Positions 1 through 6,104 of a stretch of 10,522 nucleotides of DNA are shown here, piece by piece; the first letter of the stretch is position 1, and each line of letters opens with the position of its first letter. Location of the stretch: positions 1-10,522 of the forward strand of contig JAITMT010000249.1 of assembly GCA_031277235.1 (NCBI GenBank), in the 5' to 3' direction. This DNA is from Tannerella sp. (GTDB lineage: Bacteria; Bacteroidota; Bacteroidia; Bacteroidales; Tannerellaceae). Position numbers and translations under genes: made by a program. The notes below the pieces were generated by a model. That model searched no databases. It was not told where the DNA came from and saw nothing but the letters and a program-made list of their open reading frames with translations.

Positions 1-189
1 CCAAACGCAGGCTATTTGATTGTTTATCAGAATTTTCCATTGTCTATTTTCGGCAATTTCCATTTCAATGAGTTCCTGTTCAAATTCGGGCCACAAAACG
101 GCGCCTTTCACTTTTTGAAATTCTCTTGCGGTTTCGTAGAGCCTTAAAATTTCCGGAATGTCCTGTGTTTCACTATTTTCGATGATCAT
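1..189 (-). CDS. GNAT-family N-acetyltransferase, N-terminal part (partial)
   Basis: An open frame starts with ATG at 189 and runs off the left edge, giving 63 codons beginning MIIENSETQDIP. The pattern fits the first helices and strand of a GCN5-related N-acetyltransferase: an early ExxDIPEILRLYE segment, then a KGAVLWPEF stretch, an acidic helix (FEQELIEMEI), and a strand reading WKILINNQIACVW. Such enzymes transfer an acetyl group from acetyl-CoA to an amine, but the acetyl-CoA binding motif lies outside the window, so the substrate is unknown. A TACATTTG box at 220-227 on the same strand supports the start, with a leader of about 25 nt. A hairpin at 248-281 separates it from the RRM gene upstream. 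Family assignment is by resemblance only. Confidence 0.65.
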   Translation of the reverse strand, partial: MIIENSETQDIPEILRLYETAREFQKVKGAVLWPEFEQELIEMEIAENRQWKILINNQIACVW

Positions 190-219
190 ATTTTTATCTT
201 TTGAGACAGTCTCGATTCG

Positions 220-247
220 CAAATGTACGGAATTTTTCTTTCGCAAA
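220..247 (-). promoter_or_regulatory. Candidate promoter of the GNAT gene
   Basis: On the minus strand the -7 box TACATTTG (220-227) matches the Bacteroidota consensus TAnnTTTG exactly. A TTTG (244-247) lies 16 nt upstream, shorter than the usual spacing of about 19-21. The ATG at 189 follows after a short leader. Confidence 0.5.
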
Positions 248-281
248 AAAAAACTTCCACCCCCAAAGGCAGAAGTTTTTT
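248..281 (-). terminator. Rho-independent-type terminator after the RRM gene
   Basis: AAAAAACTTC (248-257) and GAAGTTTTTT (272-281) are perfect inverted repeats around a 14-nt loop. The hairpin lies about 20 nt past the stop of the RRM gene, and on the minus strand a run of nine T follows the stem. The stem is mostly A-T with only three G-C pairs, so strength is uncertain. The A and T runs on both sides could let it work in either direction. Confidence 0.6.
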
Positions 282-302
282 AGATGAATAAAAAATATTT
301 AT

Positions 303-548
303 TTACTGTTTTGGTAGCGCTTCTTTCACCACCATATTACGTCCTTCAAACTCTTTTTCATTCAATTCTTCGATGGCTCGCTGCGCATCGTCGTCATCAG
401 GCATTTCAACGAAAGCAAAGCCCTTTGAACGACCCGTTTCGCGATCTTTTACCACTTTTACATTTTCGACAGTTCCGTACTGTCCAAGCAACGACCGTAA
501 GTCGTTTTCACGAACCCGATAATTCAGGTTTCCTACATAAATGTTCAT
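303..548 (-). CDS. Single-domain RNA-binding protein (RRM)
   Basis: An 81-residue protein that is essentially one RNA recognition motif. RNP2 is IYVGNL (residues 3-8) and RNP1 is KGFAFVEM (42-49), with the RNA-stacking aromatics Y4, F44 and F46 all present. The loop DRETGRSKG between strands 2 and 3 is standard, and a short basic tail ends LPKQ. Proteins of this type are common in Bacteroidota and Cyanobacteria. They bind single-stranded RNA and are thought to act as post-transcriptional regulators, but the targets here are unknown. The gene has its own promoter-like sequence (580-609) and a terminator-like hairpin (248-281), so it is probably monocistronic. The frame opposite it on the plus strand (284-550) is a shadow. 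Confidence 0.93.
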   Translation of the reverse strand: MNIYVGNLNYRVRENDLRSLLGQYGTVENVKVVKDRETGRSKGFAFVEMPDDDDAQRAIEELNEKEFEGRNMVVKEALPKQ

Positions 549-579
549 AAAATAAAAATAATTTGTTTAAAATACGCAG

Positions 580-609
580 CAAAGGAACGCATTTATTTTT
601 GATTTACAA
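580..609 (-). promoter_or_regulatory. Candidate promoter of the RRM gene
   Basis: On the minus strand TTG (607-609) is followed after 19 nt by TTCCTTTG (580-587), one mismatch from TAnnTTTG at the expected spacing. The start codon at 548 follows after an A/T-rich leader of roughly 25 nt. Confidence 0.5.
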
Positions 610-610
610 G

Positions 611-627
611 TTTTTTTGCGAAAAAAA
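611..627. repeat. A/T-only inverted repeat between plsC and the RRM gene
   Basis: Seven T (611-617), GCG, then seven A (621-627) form a perfect but G-C-free 7-bp inverted repeat. It lies in the 88-nt gap after the plsC stop. It may be only a by-product of local A/T runs and would make a weak terminator at best. Confidence 0.3.
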
Positions 628-636
628 TTAAAAAAA

Positions 637-1377
637 TTATTGAAATTCTTTCCAAAGCGACGCAAAAATCGTCTCGCGCGTCGTATCGGCAAGCGCCTGC
701 AAATGCTCTTTTCCCATGTCGGGAGGAGGCGCAAGTGCCTCATGGATAAACATTTCCAGACGGTGCGGCATGATGTTGAAAGAATTCATTTTCATAACCT
801 TATAAGTTCCGTTGAGCGTAATGGGGACGATGGGCAGTTGCATTTCCATCGCAATCAGATAGGCACCACGCTTAAAGGCTTGAAGATGACCGTCTTTCGT
901 GCGTCCTCCTTCGGGAAAAACAATCAGCGAACTGCCGCCGCTGTTTTTTATTTTTTCCTTGGCTTCAAGGACACTTTTCTGCGCCGCCTTTGCCGAAGAA
1001 TTGTCCACAAAAATGAAGCCGGCTTTCTTGCAGGCAAGACCTACCAGCGGAATCTTTTCCAGTCCCTTTTTCATCATCCATTTGATGGGAACACCCAAAT
1101 GTCCGTAAATCAGGAAGATATCGAATGCGCTCTGGTGATTGGACACGAAAACGTAACTCTGACCTTTCGTAATATGCTCTCTGCCTGTAACTTTTACGGG
1201 ACACAAGGTCAGGACGGTCGCCAAACGCGACCAGACCATACCCGGATAGTAGGAGAAAAACTTCTCGCCTCCAAACATTCTGCCGACAATGACGGTCGTG
1301 GCAGTCAAGGCGGTTGCTATCGCATACAGGGGTACCGCGACGAGCCAAAAATAGATTTTGTACAATATTTTAAGCAT
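637..1377 (-). CDS. plsC: 1-acyl-sn-glycerol-3-phosphate acyltransferase (PlsC/LPLAT family)
   Basis: From the ATG at 1377 this is a 246-residue enzyme, the usual PlsC length. The N-terminus has a hydrophobic anchor (YFWLVAVPLYAIATAL). The catalytic HX4D motif is H81-QSAF-D86. Motif II is the GFIFVDN region (about 120-126). The phosphate-binding motif reads FPEGGRT (154-160), where FPEGTRS is more usual, and motif IV is LPIVPITLNGT (about 181-191). The expected reaction is transfer of an acyl chain to lysophosphatidic acid at the inner membrane to make phosphatidic acid. The frame stays open up to 1482, but those 35 extra codons overlap a candidate promoter (1444-1451) and a hairpin (1407-1422) and encode no family-like sequence, so I place the start at 1377. 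A related acyltransferase acting on another lipid is possible. Confidence 0.88.
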   Translation of the reverse strand: MLKILYKIYFWLVAVPLYAIATALTATTVIVGRMFGGEKFFSYYPGMVWSRLATVLTLCPVKVTGREHITKGQSYVFVSNHQSAFDIFLIYGHLGVPIKWMMKKGLEKIPLVGLACKKAGFIFVDNSSAKAAQKSVLEAKEKIKNSGGSSLIVFPEGGRTKDGHLQAFKRGAYLIAMEMQLPIVPITLNGTYKVMKMNSFNIMPHRLEMFIHEALAPPPDMGKEHLQALADTTRETIFASLWKEFQ

Positions 1378-1406
1378 AATTTTATTTGTATTCCGTGTTC
1401 TAAACC

Positions 1407-1422
1407 GGCTGTTGAAACAGCC
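1407..1422 (-). other. Hairpin in the plsC leader
   Basis: GGCTGTTGAAACAGCC (plus-strand reading) folds into a perfect 7-bp stem with a 2-nt loop. It sits between the candidate plsC promoter and the chosen start, so it would lie in the 5' leader of the mRNA. There is no T run after it. Its role is unknown. Confidence 0.45.
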
Positions 1423-1443
1423 TTCGAATCCGTAATTTTTGTG

Positions 1444-1451
1444 CAAAAATA
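1444..1451 (-). promoter_or_regulatory. Candidate -7 promoter box of plsC
   Basis: TATTTTTG on the minus strand matches TAnnTTTG. A TTTG (1467-1470) lies 15 nt upstream, closer than ideal. It would give a leader of about 60 nt to the ATG at 1377 and makes translation from 1482 impossible on this transcript. Confidence 0.45.
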
Positions 1452-1525
1452 ACACTTTTTTCCATGCAAAACTTAATTTCAACTGACAAATGCAACTATA
1501 AAGAGGAAAAATATTTTCAAAAAAT

Positions 1526-1556
1526 ATTGTGAAGATAAAAAATTGTCATATCTTTG
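1526..1556 (+). promoter_or_regulatory. Promoter of the serpin gene
   Basis: ATTG (1526-1529) is followed after 19 nt by TATCTTTG (1549-1556). This is a full match to the Bacteroidota -33/-7 arrangement. The start codon at 1587 follows after about 25 nt of A/T-rich leader with no Shine-Dalgarno sequence. Confidence 0.75.
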
Positions 1557-1586
1557 CCTGTTATTAATTGATAATCCAAAAATAAA

Positions 1587-3491
1587 ATGACTATGAAAAA
1601 GTTTTTAACATCAGGGATTGCAACCTTTTTACTGCTGATTGCGGTTGCAAGTATAAAGGCGCAGGACGCCCAAAATCCGTGGCATCTGATTGCGTTTGAG
1701 GACGGCAAGGAAGTTGCTTTCTACAATACGGAAATGATTACAGGCATGGAAGTTACCGAACAAAATGTTACGATTGTCCTGGATAATGGAAAGAAATTTT
1801 TCCATCCCATTGCAGCGGCAACATTCAGTTTTGAGCCGCGAGCAAAAGGAACCGCGACGGCGAATGACAACATCACCGCTTCGCCATGGACTGTTTATTA
1901 TGCCAATAACAAACTGCATTTCAGCGAAAAGGTAAACGGTATTGCCGTATATGCCGCAACCGGAGCGTTGGTGACGAAATTCGACGGAAACCGCACGGAC
2001 GTACCCGTCAGTTTGGCGCCGGGCATTTACATCGTGCAAGCCGGCGACAGGAGCGCAAAACTGCTCGTCAACAATAATAACGGCGGCGCGGTTGCACAAT
2101 CTGCGACTGAAGCAAAGTCTTCTGTCCATCCTTCTGCACTGGTTGATTTGCGGGCGGACGACGTTATCAGGGAATATTGGATCATCACAACTGCCAGCGG
2201 CTCAACCAAATCCATAAAAATACCTGAAATAGAAGAATTTCACTTTACTGCCAACCATTCAATTGTTTTTACCTCGAAGAACATGATTACAACCGAGTTA
2301 TCGAATTATCAGAGCACAGAGTTTGCGATTGAGCCTTTCCAACTACCACCTGCCGATCCAATTGAATTGACAGTCAGGCAGAAAGAAAAAGTAAGCACCG
2401 ACAACCGTTTTGCATTCAGCATGTTCAAGGAAGTTTCGGCGGAATCCAATACTTTTTTCTCGCCGCTGAGCCTCAATCTGGCATTGGGAATGCTGTACAA
2501 CGGCTCTTCGGGCGATACGCGCACAGAAATGGCTGAAGTGCTCGGTATGGGCGATTTCACCGAAACCGAAGTCAATGAATATTACCAAAAAATTTCGCAA
2601 ACATTGCTTGAAATTGACCCGCAAACGGAAATGGGCATCGCCAATTCCATCTGGTATCGCGACGGATTTCCTGTAAAACAGCCTTTTATGGACATTAATC
2701 GGGAATATTTTGACGCGACCGTACATGCGCTCGATTTCAATAATCCCGATGCTGCCGATTCTATCAACAACTGGTGCGCCGAAAAAACAAACGACAAAAT
2801 AAAGAAAATCGTTGAAAAACCTATACCCGATGATATGATGATGTATCTGATCAATGCTCTCTATTTCAAAAGCAGATGGATGCATGAGTTTGATAAGGCT
2901 AATACAAAAATGGAAGATTTTACCCTTGCCGACAATCAAAAGAAACAGGTAAATATGATGAGACAACTTTCAACGTTTCCTTATTACAAAGACGATTACA
3001 TACAATGCGTTGAAATGCCATATGGCAATCAGGCATTCAGCATGGTGGCAATCATGCCTGTTGATGGCAGCGATATTGGACAGTTGATTGATTATCTGGA
3101 TGATGAAAAATGGCAAGATATTGTGCAAAAATTAAATGTCCGGGAAATTAGCCTTTCACTTCCCCGATTCAAAGTCGAGAGTGAGTTTTCTTCTCTTGAG
3201 GTTATTTTAAGGAATGCAGGGATGAAATTGATTTCTGACAGGGATCTCGCAAATTTCGCCAATATTTCCGATTTGAAATTGTATGTTTCTTCTATTATAC
3301 AAAAAACTTTTGTGGAAGTAAACGAAGCAGGTACTGAAGCCGCCGCTGTTACAAGTATTGGAATGGCAATAGGAGAATCGCCTCCTCCCCCTCCTTCCTT
3401 TACTGCCAACCGCCCCTTTTTATATCTGATAAAGGAAAAAAGCACGGGAACCATCCTTTTTATCGGGCGAATGGACGATCCCGTTGAATAA
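1587..3491 (+). CDS. Secreted serpin with modular N-terminal region
   Basis: A 634-residue protein. Residues 1-26 are a signal peptide (MTMKKFL..., cleavage likely after IKA). About 30-85 and 195-250 are two similar small beta modules (GKEVAFYNTEMITGMEV... and GSTKSIKIPEIEEFHF...). Between them, about 103-163 resembles a T9SS tail domain (VYAATGALV... APGIYIVQAG). The serpin domain runs from about 265 to the end. It includes the breach/shutter-type segments NTFFSPLSLNLALGML and ALYFKSRWMHEF, and ends with NRPFLYLI and ILFIGRMDDP. The reactive-loop hinge NEAGTEAAAVTS (579-590) has small residues at P14-P9, as in inhibitory serpins that trap proteases by loop insertion. P1 is not certain (about 593-599), and a run of five prolines (599-603) follows. 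The protein should leave the cytoplasm and inhibit a host, competitor or self protease. An ATG at 1593 is an equally good start. The gene ends 17 bp from the convergent DUF3943 gene. Confidence 0.92.
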   Translation: MTMKKFLTSGIATFLLLIAVASIKAQDAQNPWHLIAFEDGKEVAFYNTEMITGMEVTEQNVTIVLDNGKKFFHPIAAATFSFEPRAKGTATANDNITASPWTVYYANNKLHFSEKVNGIAVYAATGALVTKFDGNRTDVPVSLAPGIYIVQAGDRSAKLLVNNNNGGAVAQSATEAKSSVHPSALVDLRADDVIREYWIITTASGSTKSIKIPEIEEFHFTANHSIVFTSKNMITTELSNYQSTEFAIEPFQLPPADPIELTVRQKEKVSTDNRFAFSMFKEVSAESNTFFSPLSLNLALGMLYNGSSGDTRTEMAEVLGMGDFTETEVNEYYQKISQTLLEIDPQTEMGIANSIWYRDGFPVKQPFMDINREYFDATVHALDFNNPDAADSINNWCAEKTNDKIKKIVEKPIPDDMMMYLINALYFKSRWMHEFDKANTKMEDFTLADNQKKQVNMMRQLSTFPYYKDDYIQCVEMPYGNQAFSMVAIMPVDGSDIGQLIDYLDDEKWQDIVQKLNVREISLSLPRFKVESEFSSLEVILRNAGMKLISDRDLANFANISDLKLYVSSIIQKTFVEVNEAGTEAAAVTSIGMAIGESPPPPPSFTANRPFLYLIKEKSTGTILFIGRMDDPVE

Positions 3492-3508
3492 GAATCATTT
3501 ATAATCCC

Positions 3509-4963
3509 TCAAAAATAATATCCGACGCCGACATGGCTGTCAAGGATTCTGCTCTGAACGTCTGGATAATAGCGATAGTGGCTGTTGCGGAGATAGGCGG
3601 ACGAGCCGAAAGTGAAAAAATAGTTTTGACGGAACAAATAAAAGAATTGAAGATTGATAACGGTAAAACCCGTATTTCCTTCGTCGCCGCGCAAGTTCGG
3701 GGTTTGAGGTTCCTGCTCAGCCGGCAGGTTTTGGTCGGTGGAAGTTTCGTTCCACGTAAAAAGGCGATAGTTTTCAAACTCGGTTCTGATGATTGCTTTT
3801 TGGTTATAATTCAGACCGAGATTGAATTTTGTGCTGAAACCGCTGCTAAGATTATAGTCGCGATTATCAACTCTGTAATGGTCTGTTATGGAACTGCCCA
3901 ACAGTACGGCATTAACAAAAAGGTTTGATGTCAGCGTGGTTTTATTGATCACTTTATACATTAATTGTCCGCCTATGCCGAAAGCAGCAGCCTCCGCAAT
4001 GCGATACGTATTCGTATATGGCTGACCTTCAATGCTTCCGGAGTTGTAATAATCGAAATGTTGAAAGACGCCCCAGTGCAAATCCAGTTTTTCGTTGCGA
4101 AGCGGGACGCTCTTTCCCCAAAGTTCGCCGATAAAGTTGAAATCACTCAAAAGCGGCTGATTGGAAACCATATTCAACGTTATGGATGCGGAAAAGGCGT
4201 CGTACGGTCGCTCGTTTTCCACGGAAAAAATATTGCCGTAAAGCAAGTCAAAATCAATGTAGGCTCCATTGTCAATCCTGACGTCCTGACTATCGTACAA
4301 TCCGCGATAACCTCCCGCCATGGTGAATCGAAGCGGCAGACTTTCAATCATTTTCCGGTTATACGGATAAATTCTCCACGCATCTCCGCTGATGATTCTG
4401 TTGATACCGTGAACAGGATTGACGACGAACCCCAGAAATTCCCTGCCGAAACGCTCCCAACCGGTCGAACGGCTATCTACCAGTAAATTGGCAAGCCGGA
4501 AAGTGATTTCTCCCAAACCGATACCGCCAAGGGGCGTCGAAATAAAATCGTTCAGCGAGGGCGATTCGTTTTCCAGGAAATATTCCCACACCAGACTCCC
4601 TCCGACGGCATAAAGAGCCGAGTTGCCGATACTCATTCCGTTGGCTCGCGCCGCGTTGTAGTACATCCCGCCCTGATAGGGGTGCAAAAGGAGATTGACC
4701 GAAAACTCGTCGTTGTCCCACACCATATTATGCCGCAGATTGCGCCGGATAGTGTTCCACCCGATGTACGCATAGTCGGCTTCGAGCACATAGCGGTCGA
4801 AAGCCCAGATTCCCAGGTTCAGTCCTACCGTTTCAATGGCTGCCTTGACGGGACGTTTGGGAACCGACACCACGGAATCGGCTGAGCCGTCCGCCCTTGT
4901 CTGAAAAAATATTCCGCTGAATATCAGGATAATTGATATATGTAATAGTTTACTCTTTATCAT
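3509..4963 (-). CDS. DUF3943 domain outer-membrane protein
   Basis: A 484-residue protein starting with a signal peptide (MIKSKLLHIS..., cleavage near residue 24). The central part has the conserved pattern of DUF3943: HPYQGGMYYNAARANG (94-109), then SLVWEYFLENESPSLNDF and the STPLGGIGLGE segment (about 142-152), and NPVHGINRIISGDAW (182-196). The C-terminal half is a string of amphipathic, aromatic-rich strands and the protein ends VGVGYYF. A terminal phenylalanine after beta strands is typical of outer-membrane barrels. I infer a beta-barrel in the outer membrane; no substrate or enzymatic role is known to me for the family. A strong promoter match lies at 5032-5062. It is divergent from the gene at 5153 and convergent with the serpin. 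Confidence 0.8.
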   Translation of the reverse strand: MIKSKLLHISIILIFSGIFFQTRADGSADSVVSVPKRPVKAAIETVGLNLGIWAFDRYVLEADYAYIGWNTIRRNLRHNMVWDNDEFSVNLLLHPYQGGMYYNAARANGMSIGNSALYAVGGSLVWEYFLENESPSLNDFISTPLGGIGLGEITFRLANLLVDSRSTGWERFGREFLGFVVNPVHGINRIISGDAWRIYPYNRKMIESLPLRFTMAGGYRGLYDSQDVRIDNGAYIDFDLLYGNIFSVENERPYDAFSASITLNMVSNQPLLSDFNFIGELWGKSVPLRNEKLDLHWGVFQHFDYYNSGSIEGQPYTNTYRIAEAAAFGIGGQLMYKVINKTTLTSNLFVNAVLLGSSITDHYRVDNRDYNLSSGFSTKFNLGLNYNQKAIIRTEFENYRLFTWNETSTDQNLPAEQEPQTPNLRGDEGNTGFTVINLQFFYLFRQNYFFTFGSSAYLRNSHYRYYPDVQSRILDSHVGVGYYF

Positions 4964-5031
4964 ATTATTATTGACAGCATTCCGATATATTTTTCATTCT
5001 TAATGATAGTACAAAATACAGATTTGCATCG

Positions 5032-5062
5032 CAAAGGTACTATCTTTTTTCATTTCTGCAAA
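5032..5062 (-). promoter_or_regulatory. Promoter of the DUF3943 gene
   Basis: On the minus strand TTTG (5059-5062), 19 nt, then TACCTTTG (5032-5039) match the Bacteroidota consensus at both boxes with ideal spacing. The leader to the ATG at 4963 would be about 60 nt. Confidence 0.75.
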
Positions 5063-5117
5063 TTTCGTTTTCAATGAAGGGAATGGGAGCGGTTGTCAGG
5101 TTTTCAAAAATTTATCG

Positions 5118-5125
5118 TATATTTG
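5118..5125 (+). promoter_or_regulatory. Candidate -7 promoter box of the 5153 gene
   Basis: TATATTTG matches TAnnTTTG and lies 27 nt before the start codon. No good -33 box is seen at the usual distance; a TTG lies 22 nt upstream. Confidence 0.55.
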
Positions 5126-5152
5126 CCGGCAAATTCAAAATGAACAATAGTT

Positions 5153-5692
5153 ATGAACAGGGAATTGAATGTAGGCACGCGAATTGACCATCCCAGATAC
5201 GGGGAAGGCGTCATCAGCCGCAACGGGCAACTGAGTTACAAGGTTATTTTTGTTCGCGGCGGCGAGATAGAGTTTATGAAATCGAGTTTTGAGGCGGACG
5301 TCATCGAGGAAAACGACGCCATGCCGCTGAACGAACCTCGCCTGAGTGTAAAGGAATTTGAAACGGCGTTGAAAATGCTTCTCGACCGTTACAACGGCTT
5401 GGAACACAAGGTGGAACTGGGCTCCAAATGGGAAGGCGGAACATTGACGCTAACCCCCGGCAATCCCGGTCTCCAATCGAAAGACATGCCCATCGAAACG
5501 TTTTTCCACAAGATTGTGATGGTGCGCGACCGCCTGCGGGTACTGGAGCAAAACATCAACAGCCACACGGGTTTGAGCGACGAAGACAAAATCAACCTCC
5601 AGCAATACATTACCCGTATCTACGGTAGTCTGACCAGTTTCAACGTACTTTTCAGCGAAAAGGAAGATTATTTTGTGGGGAGCAAGAGTTGA
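5153..5692 (+). CDS. Conserved-looking protein of unknown function
   Basis: A 179-residue, probably cytoplasmic protein with no signal peptide or membrane segment. Residues 7-51 (VGTRIDHPRYGEGVI... then YKVIFVRGGEIEF) look like a small SH3/Tudor-like beta barrel of the type found at the C-terminus of some helicases and in KOW/CarD-like modules. The rest is largely helical: LSVKEFETALKMLLDRY (65-80), a glycine/proline-rich link (WEGGTLTLTPGNPG, 93-106), then two helices (about 114-135 and 142-166). I do not recognise a named family and assign no function. A TATATTTG box lies just upstream. An ATG at 5140 in another frame closes after 15 codons, so 5153 is preferred. The gene stands alone: the divergent DUF3943 gene is upstream and the repeat-bearing gap is downstream. 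Confidence 0.8.
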   Translation: MNRELNVGTRIDHPRYGEGVISRNGQLSYKVIFVRGGEIEFMKSSFEADVIEENDAMPLNEPRLSVKEFETALKMLLDRYNGLEHKVELGSKWEGGTLTLTPGNPGLQSKDMPIETFFHKIVMVRDRLRVLEQNINSHTGLSDEDKINLQQYITRIYGSLTSFNVLFSEKEDYFVGSKS

Positions 5693-5730
5693 TTATTCCC
5701 CGAAAGGGATGAATCAATAGTGCAGGGAGG

Positions 5731-5852
5731 CTTGAAAAGCCGTATTTTCATAACCGCAGGCGAGCGAAGCGTTGCCTGCGGAACGAAGAAGGGGAGATCT
5801 GCAAAGCGCCGCAGGTCAACGACTTGCGGTTATGAAAATCCGTCCTTTCAGG
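5731..5852. repeat. 28-bp imperfect inverted repeat with nested hairpins
   Basis: The arms 5731-5758 and 5825-5852 are reverse complements at 24 of 28 positions. The inner 15 bases are perfect: ATTTTCATAACCGCA (5744-5758) and TGCGGTTATGAAAAT (5825-5839). Inside are two more hairpins: CCGCAGGC (5754-5761) with GCCTGCGG (5774-5781), extendable to 10 pairs around GCGAAGCG; and CCGCAGGT (5809-5816) with ACTTGCGG (5822-5829), one G-T pair, extendable to a 9-bp stem with an AAC triloop. The inner hairpins share bases with the outer stem, so the two folds compete. The layout suggests a small dispersed or MITE-like element, or a structured RNA; only copy number in the genome would tell. Confidence 0.75.
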
Positions 5853-5957
5853 ACAGTCGCATCCTCAATGCCGAGATAAAATTTTGGCACATCCTATGGG
5901 TAAATGATCTTTCTACCGGGCGATAATCCCTGACGGGAAAAGAACTTGACAACCCTA

Positions 5958-5990
5958 CTTCCCACAAGCGAAGAGCGGGAAGCATTTTTA
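5958..5990 (+). terminator. Weak terminator-like hairpin
   Basis: CTTCCC (5958-5963) and GGGAAG (5977-5982) form a 6-bp stem with a 13-nt loop, followed by CATTTTTA. It lies 266 nt after the 5153 gene, so it may end a long 3' region or be incidental. Confidence 0.3.
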
Positions 5991-6014
5991 TCACCGGCAA
6001 AAATTTTACAATAA

Positions 6015-6046
6015 TTTGTTTTTCAGAAAATAAAACCGTATCTTTG
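6015..6046 (+). promoter_or_regulatory. Promoter of the PD40 protein / lipoprotein operon
   Basis: TTTG (6015-6018), 20 nt, then TATCTTTG (6039-6046) match the Bacteroidota consensus. The expected transcription start near 6053 gives a leader of about 50 nt to the ATG at 6105. Confidence 0.75.
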
Positions 6047-6067
6047 CCGTGAAATGAATTTAATATT

Positions 6068-6102
6068 AAAACAAATTATTAACTATTAACAAAACAAATT
6101 AT
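6068..6102 (+). repeat. 12-nt direct repeat in the leader of the 6105 gene
   Basis: AAAACAAATTAT occurs exactly at 6068-6079 and again at 6091-6102, ending two bases before the start codon. The 11-nt spacer itself contains TAACTATTAAC. It lies in the transcribed leader where ribosomes should bind. Confidence 0.7.
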
Positions 6103-6104
6103 CT

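Larger units (their letters stand above)
5693..6104. other. 412-nt intergenic region without a credible gene
   Basis: From left to right it holds a CCCCGAAAGGG mini-palindrome (about 5699-5709), a 28-bp imperfect inverted repeat with nested hairpins (5731-5852), a stretch with small G/C-rich inverted motifs such as TCCCTGACGGGA (about 5926-5939), a terminator-like hairpin (5958-5982), a promoter (6015-6046) and a repeated A/T-rich leader (6068-6102). A 68-codon open frame at 5720-5926 spans the inverted repeat but has the arginine/cysteine-rich composition of translated repeat DNA, and I do not treat it as a gene. Confidence 0.7.

Noticed and set aside
616..1452. 278-codon plus-strand frame opposite plsC
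   Set aside because: It is antisense to a gene with intact acyltransferase motifs and has no recognisable domain or promoter.
1378..1482. N-terminal extension of PlsC
   Set aside because: It overlaps a promoter box and a hairpin, and its sequence is unlike a signal or family N-terminus.
2343..2966. 207-codon minus-strand frame inside the serpin gene
   Set aside because: It is antisense to the serpin domain, which is clearly the coding strand.
3965..4486. 173-codon plus-strand frame opposite the DUF3943 gene
   Set aside because: It is antisense to a conserved membrane-barrel protein and shows no domain or signal.
5720..5926. 68-codon open frame on the plus strand
   Set aside because: It lies across the inverted repeat, has no promoter of its own, and its Arg/Cys-rich translation is what the palindromes encode by chance.
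6054..6089. Eleven-codon open frame in the leader of the 6105 gene (possible leader peptide)
   Set aside because: It starts within a base or two of the expected transcription start, has no regulatory codon run and no attenuator hairpin follows, so it is likely chance.
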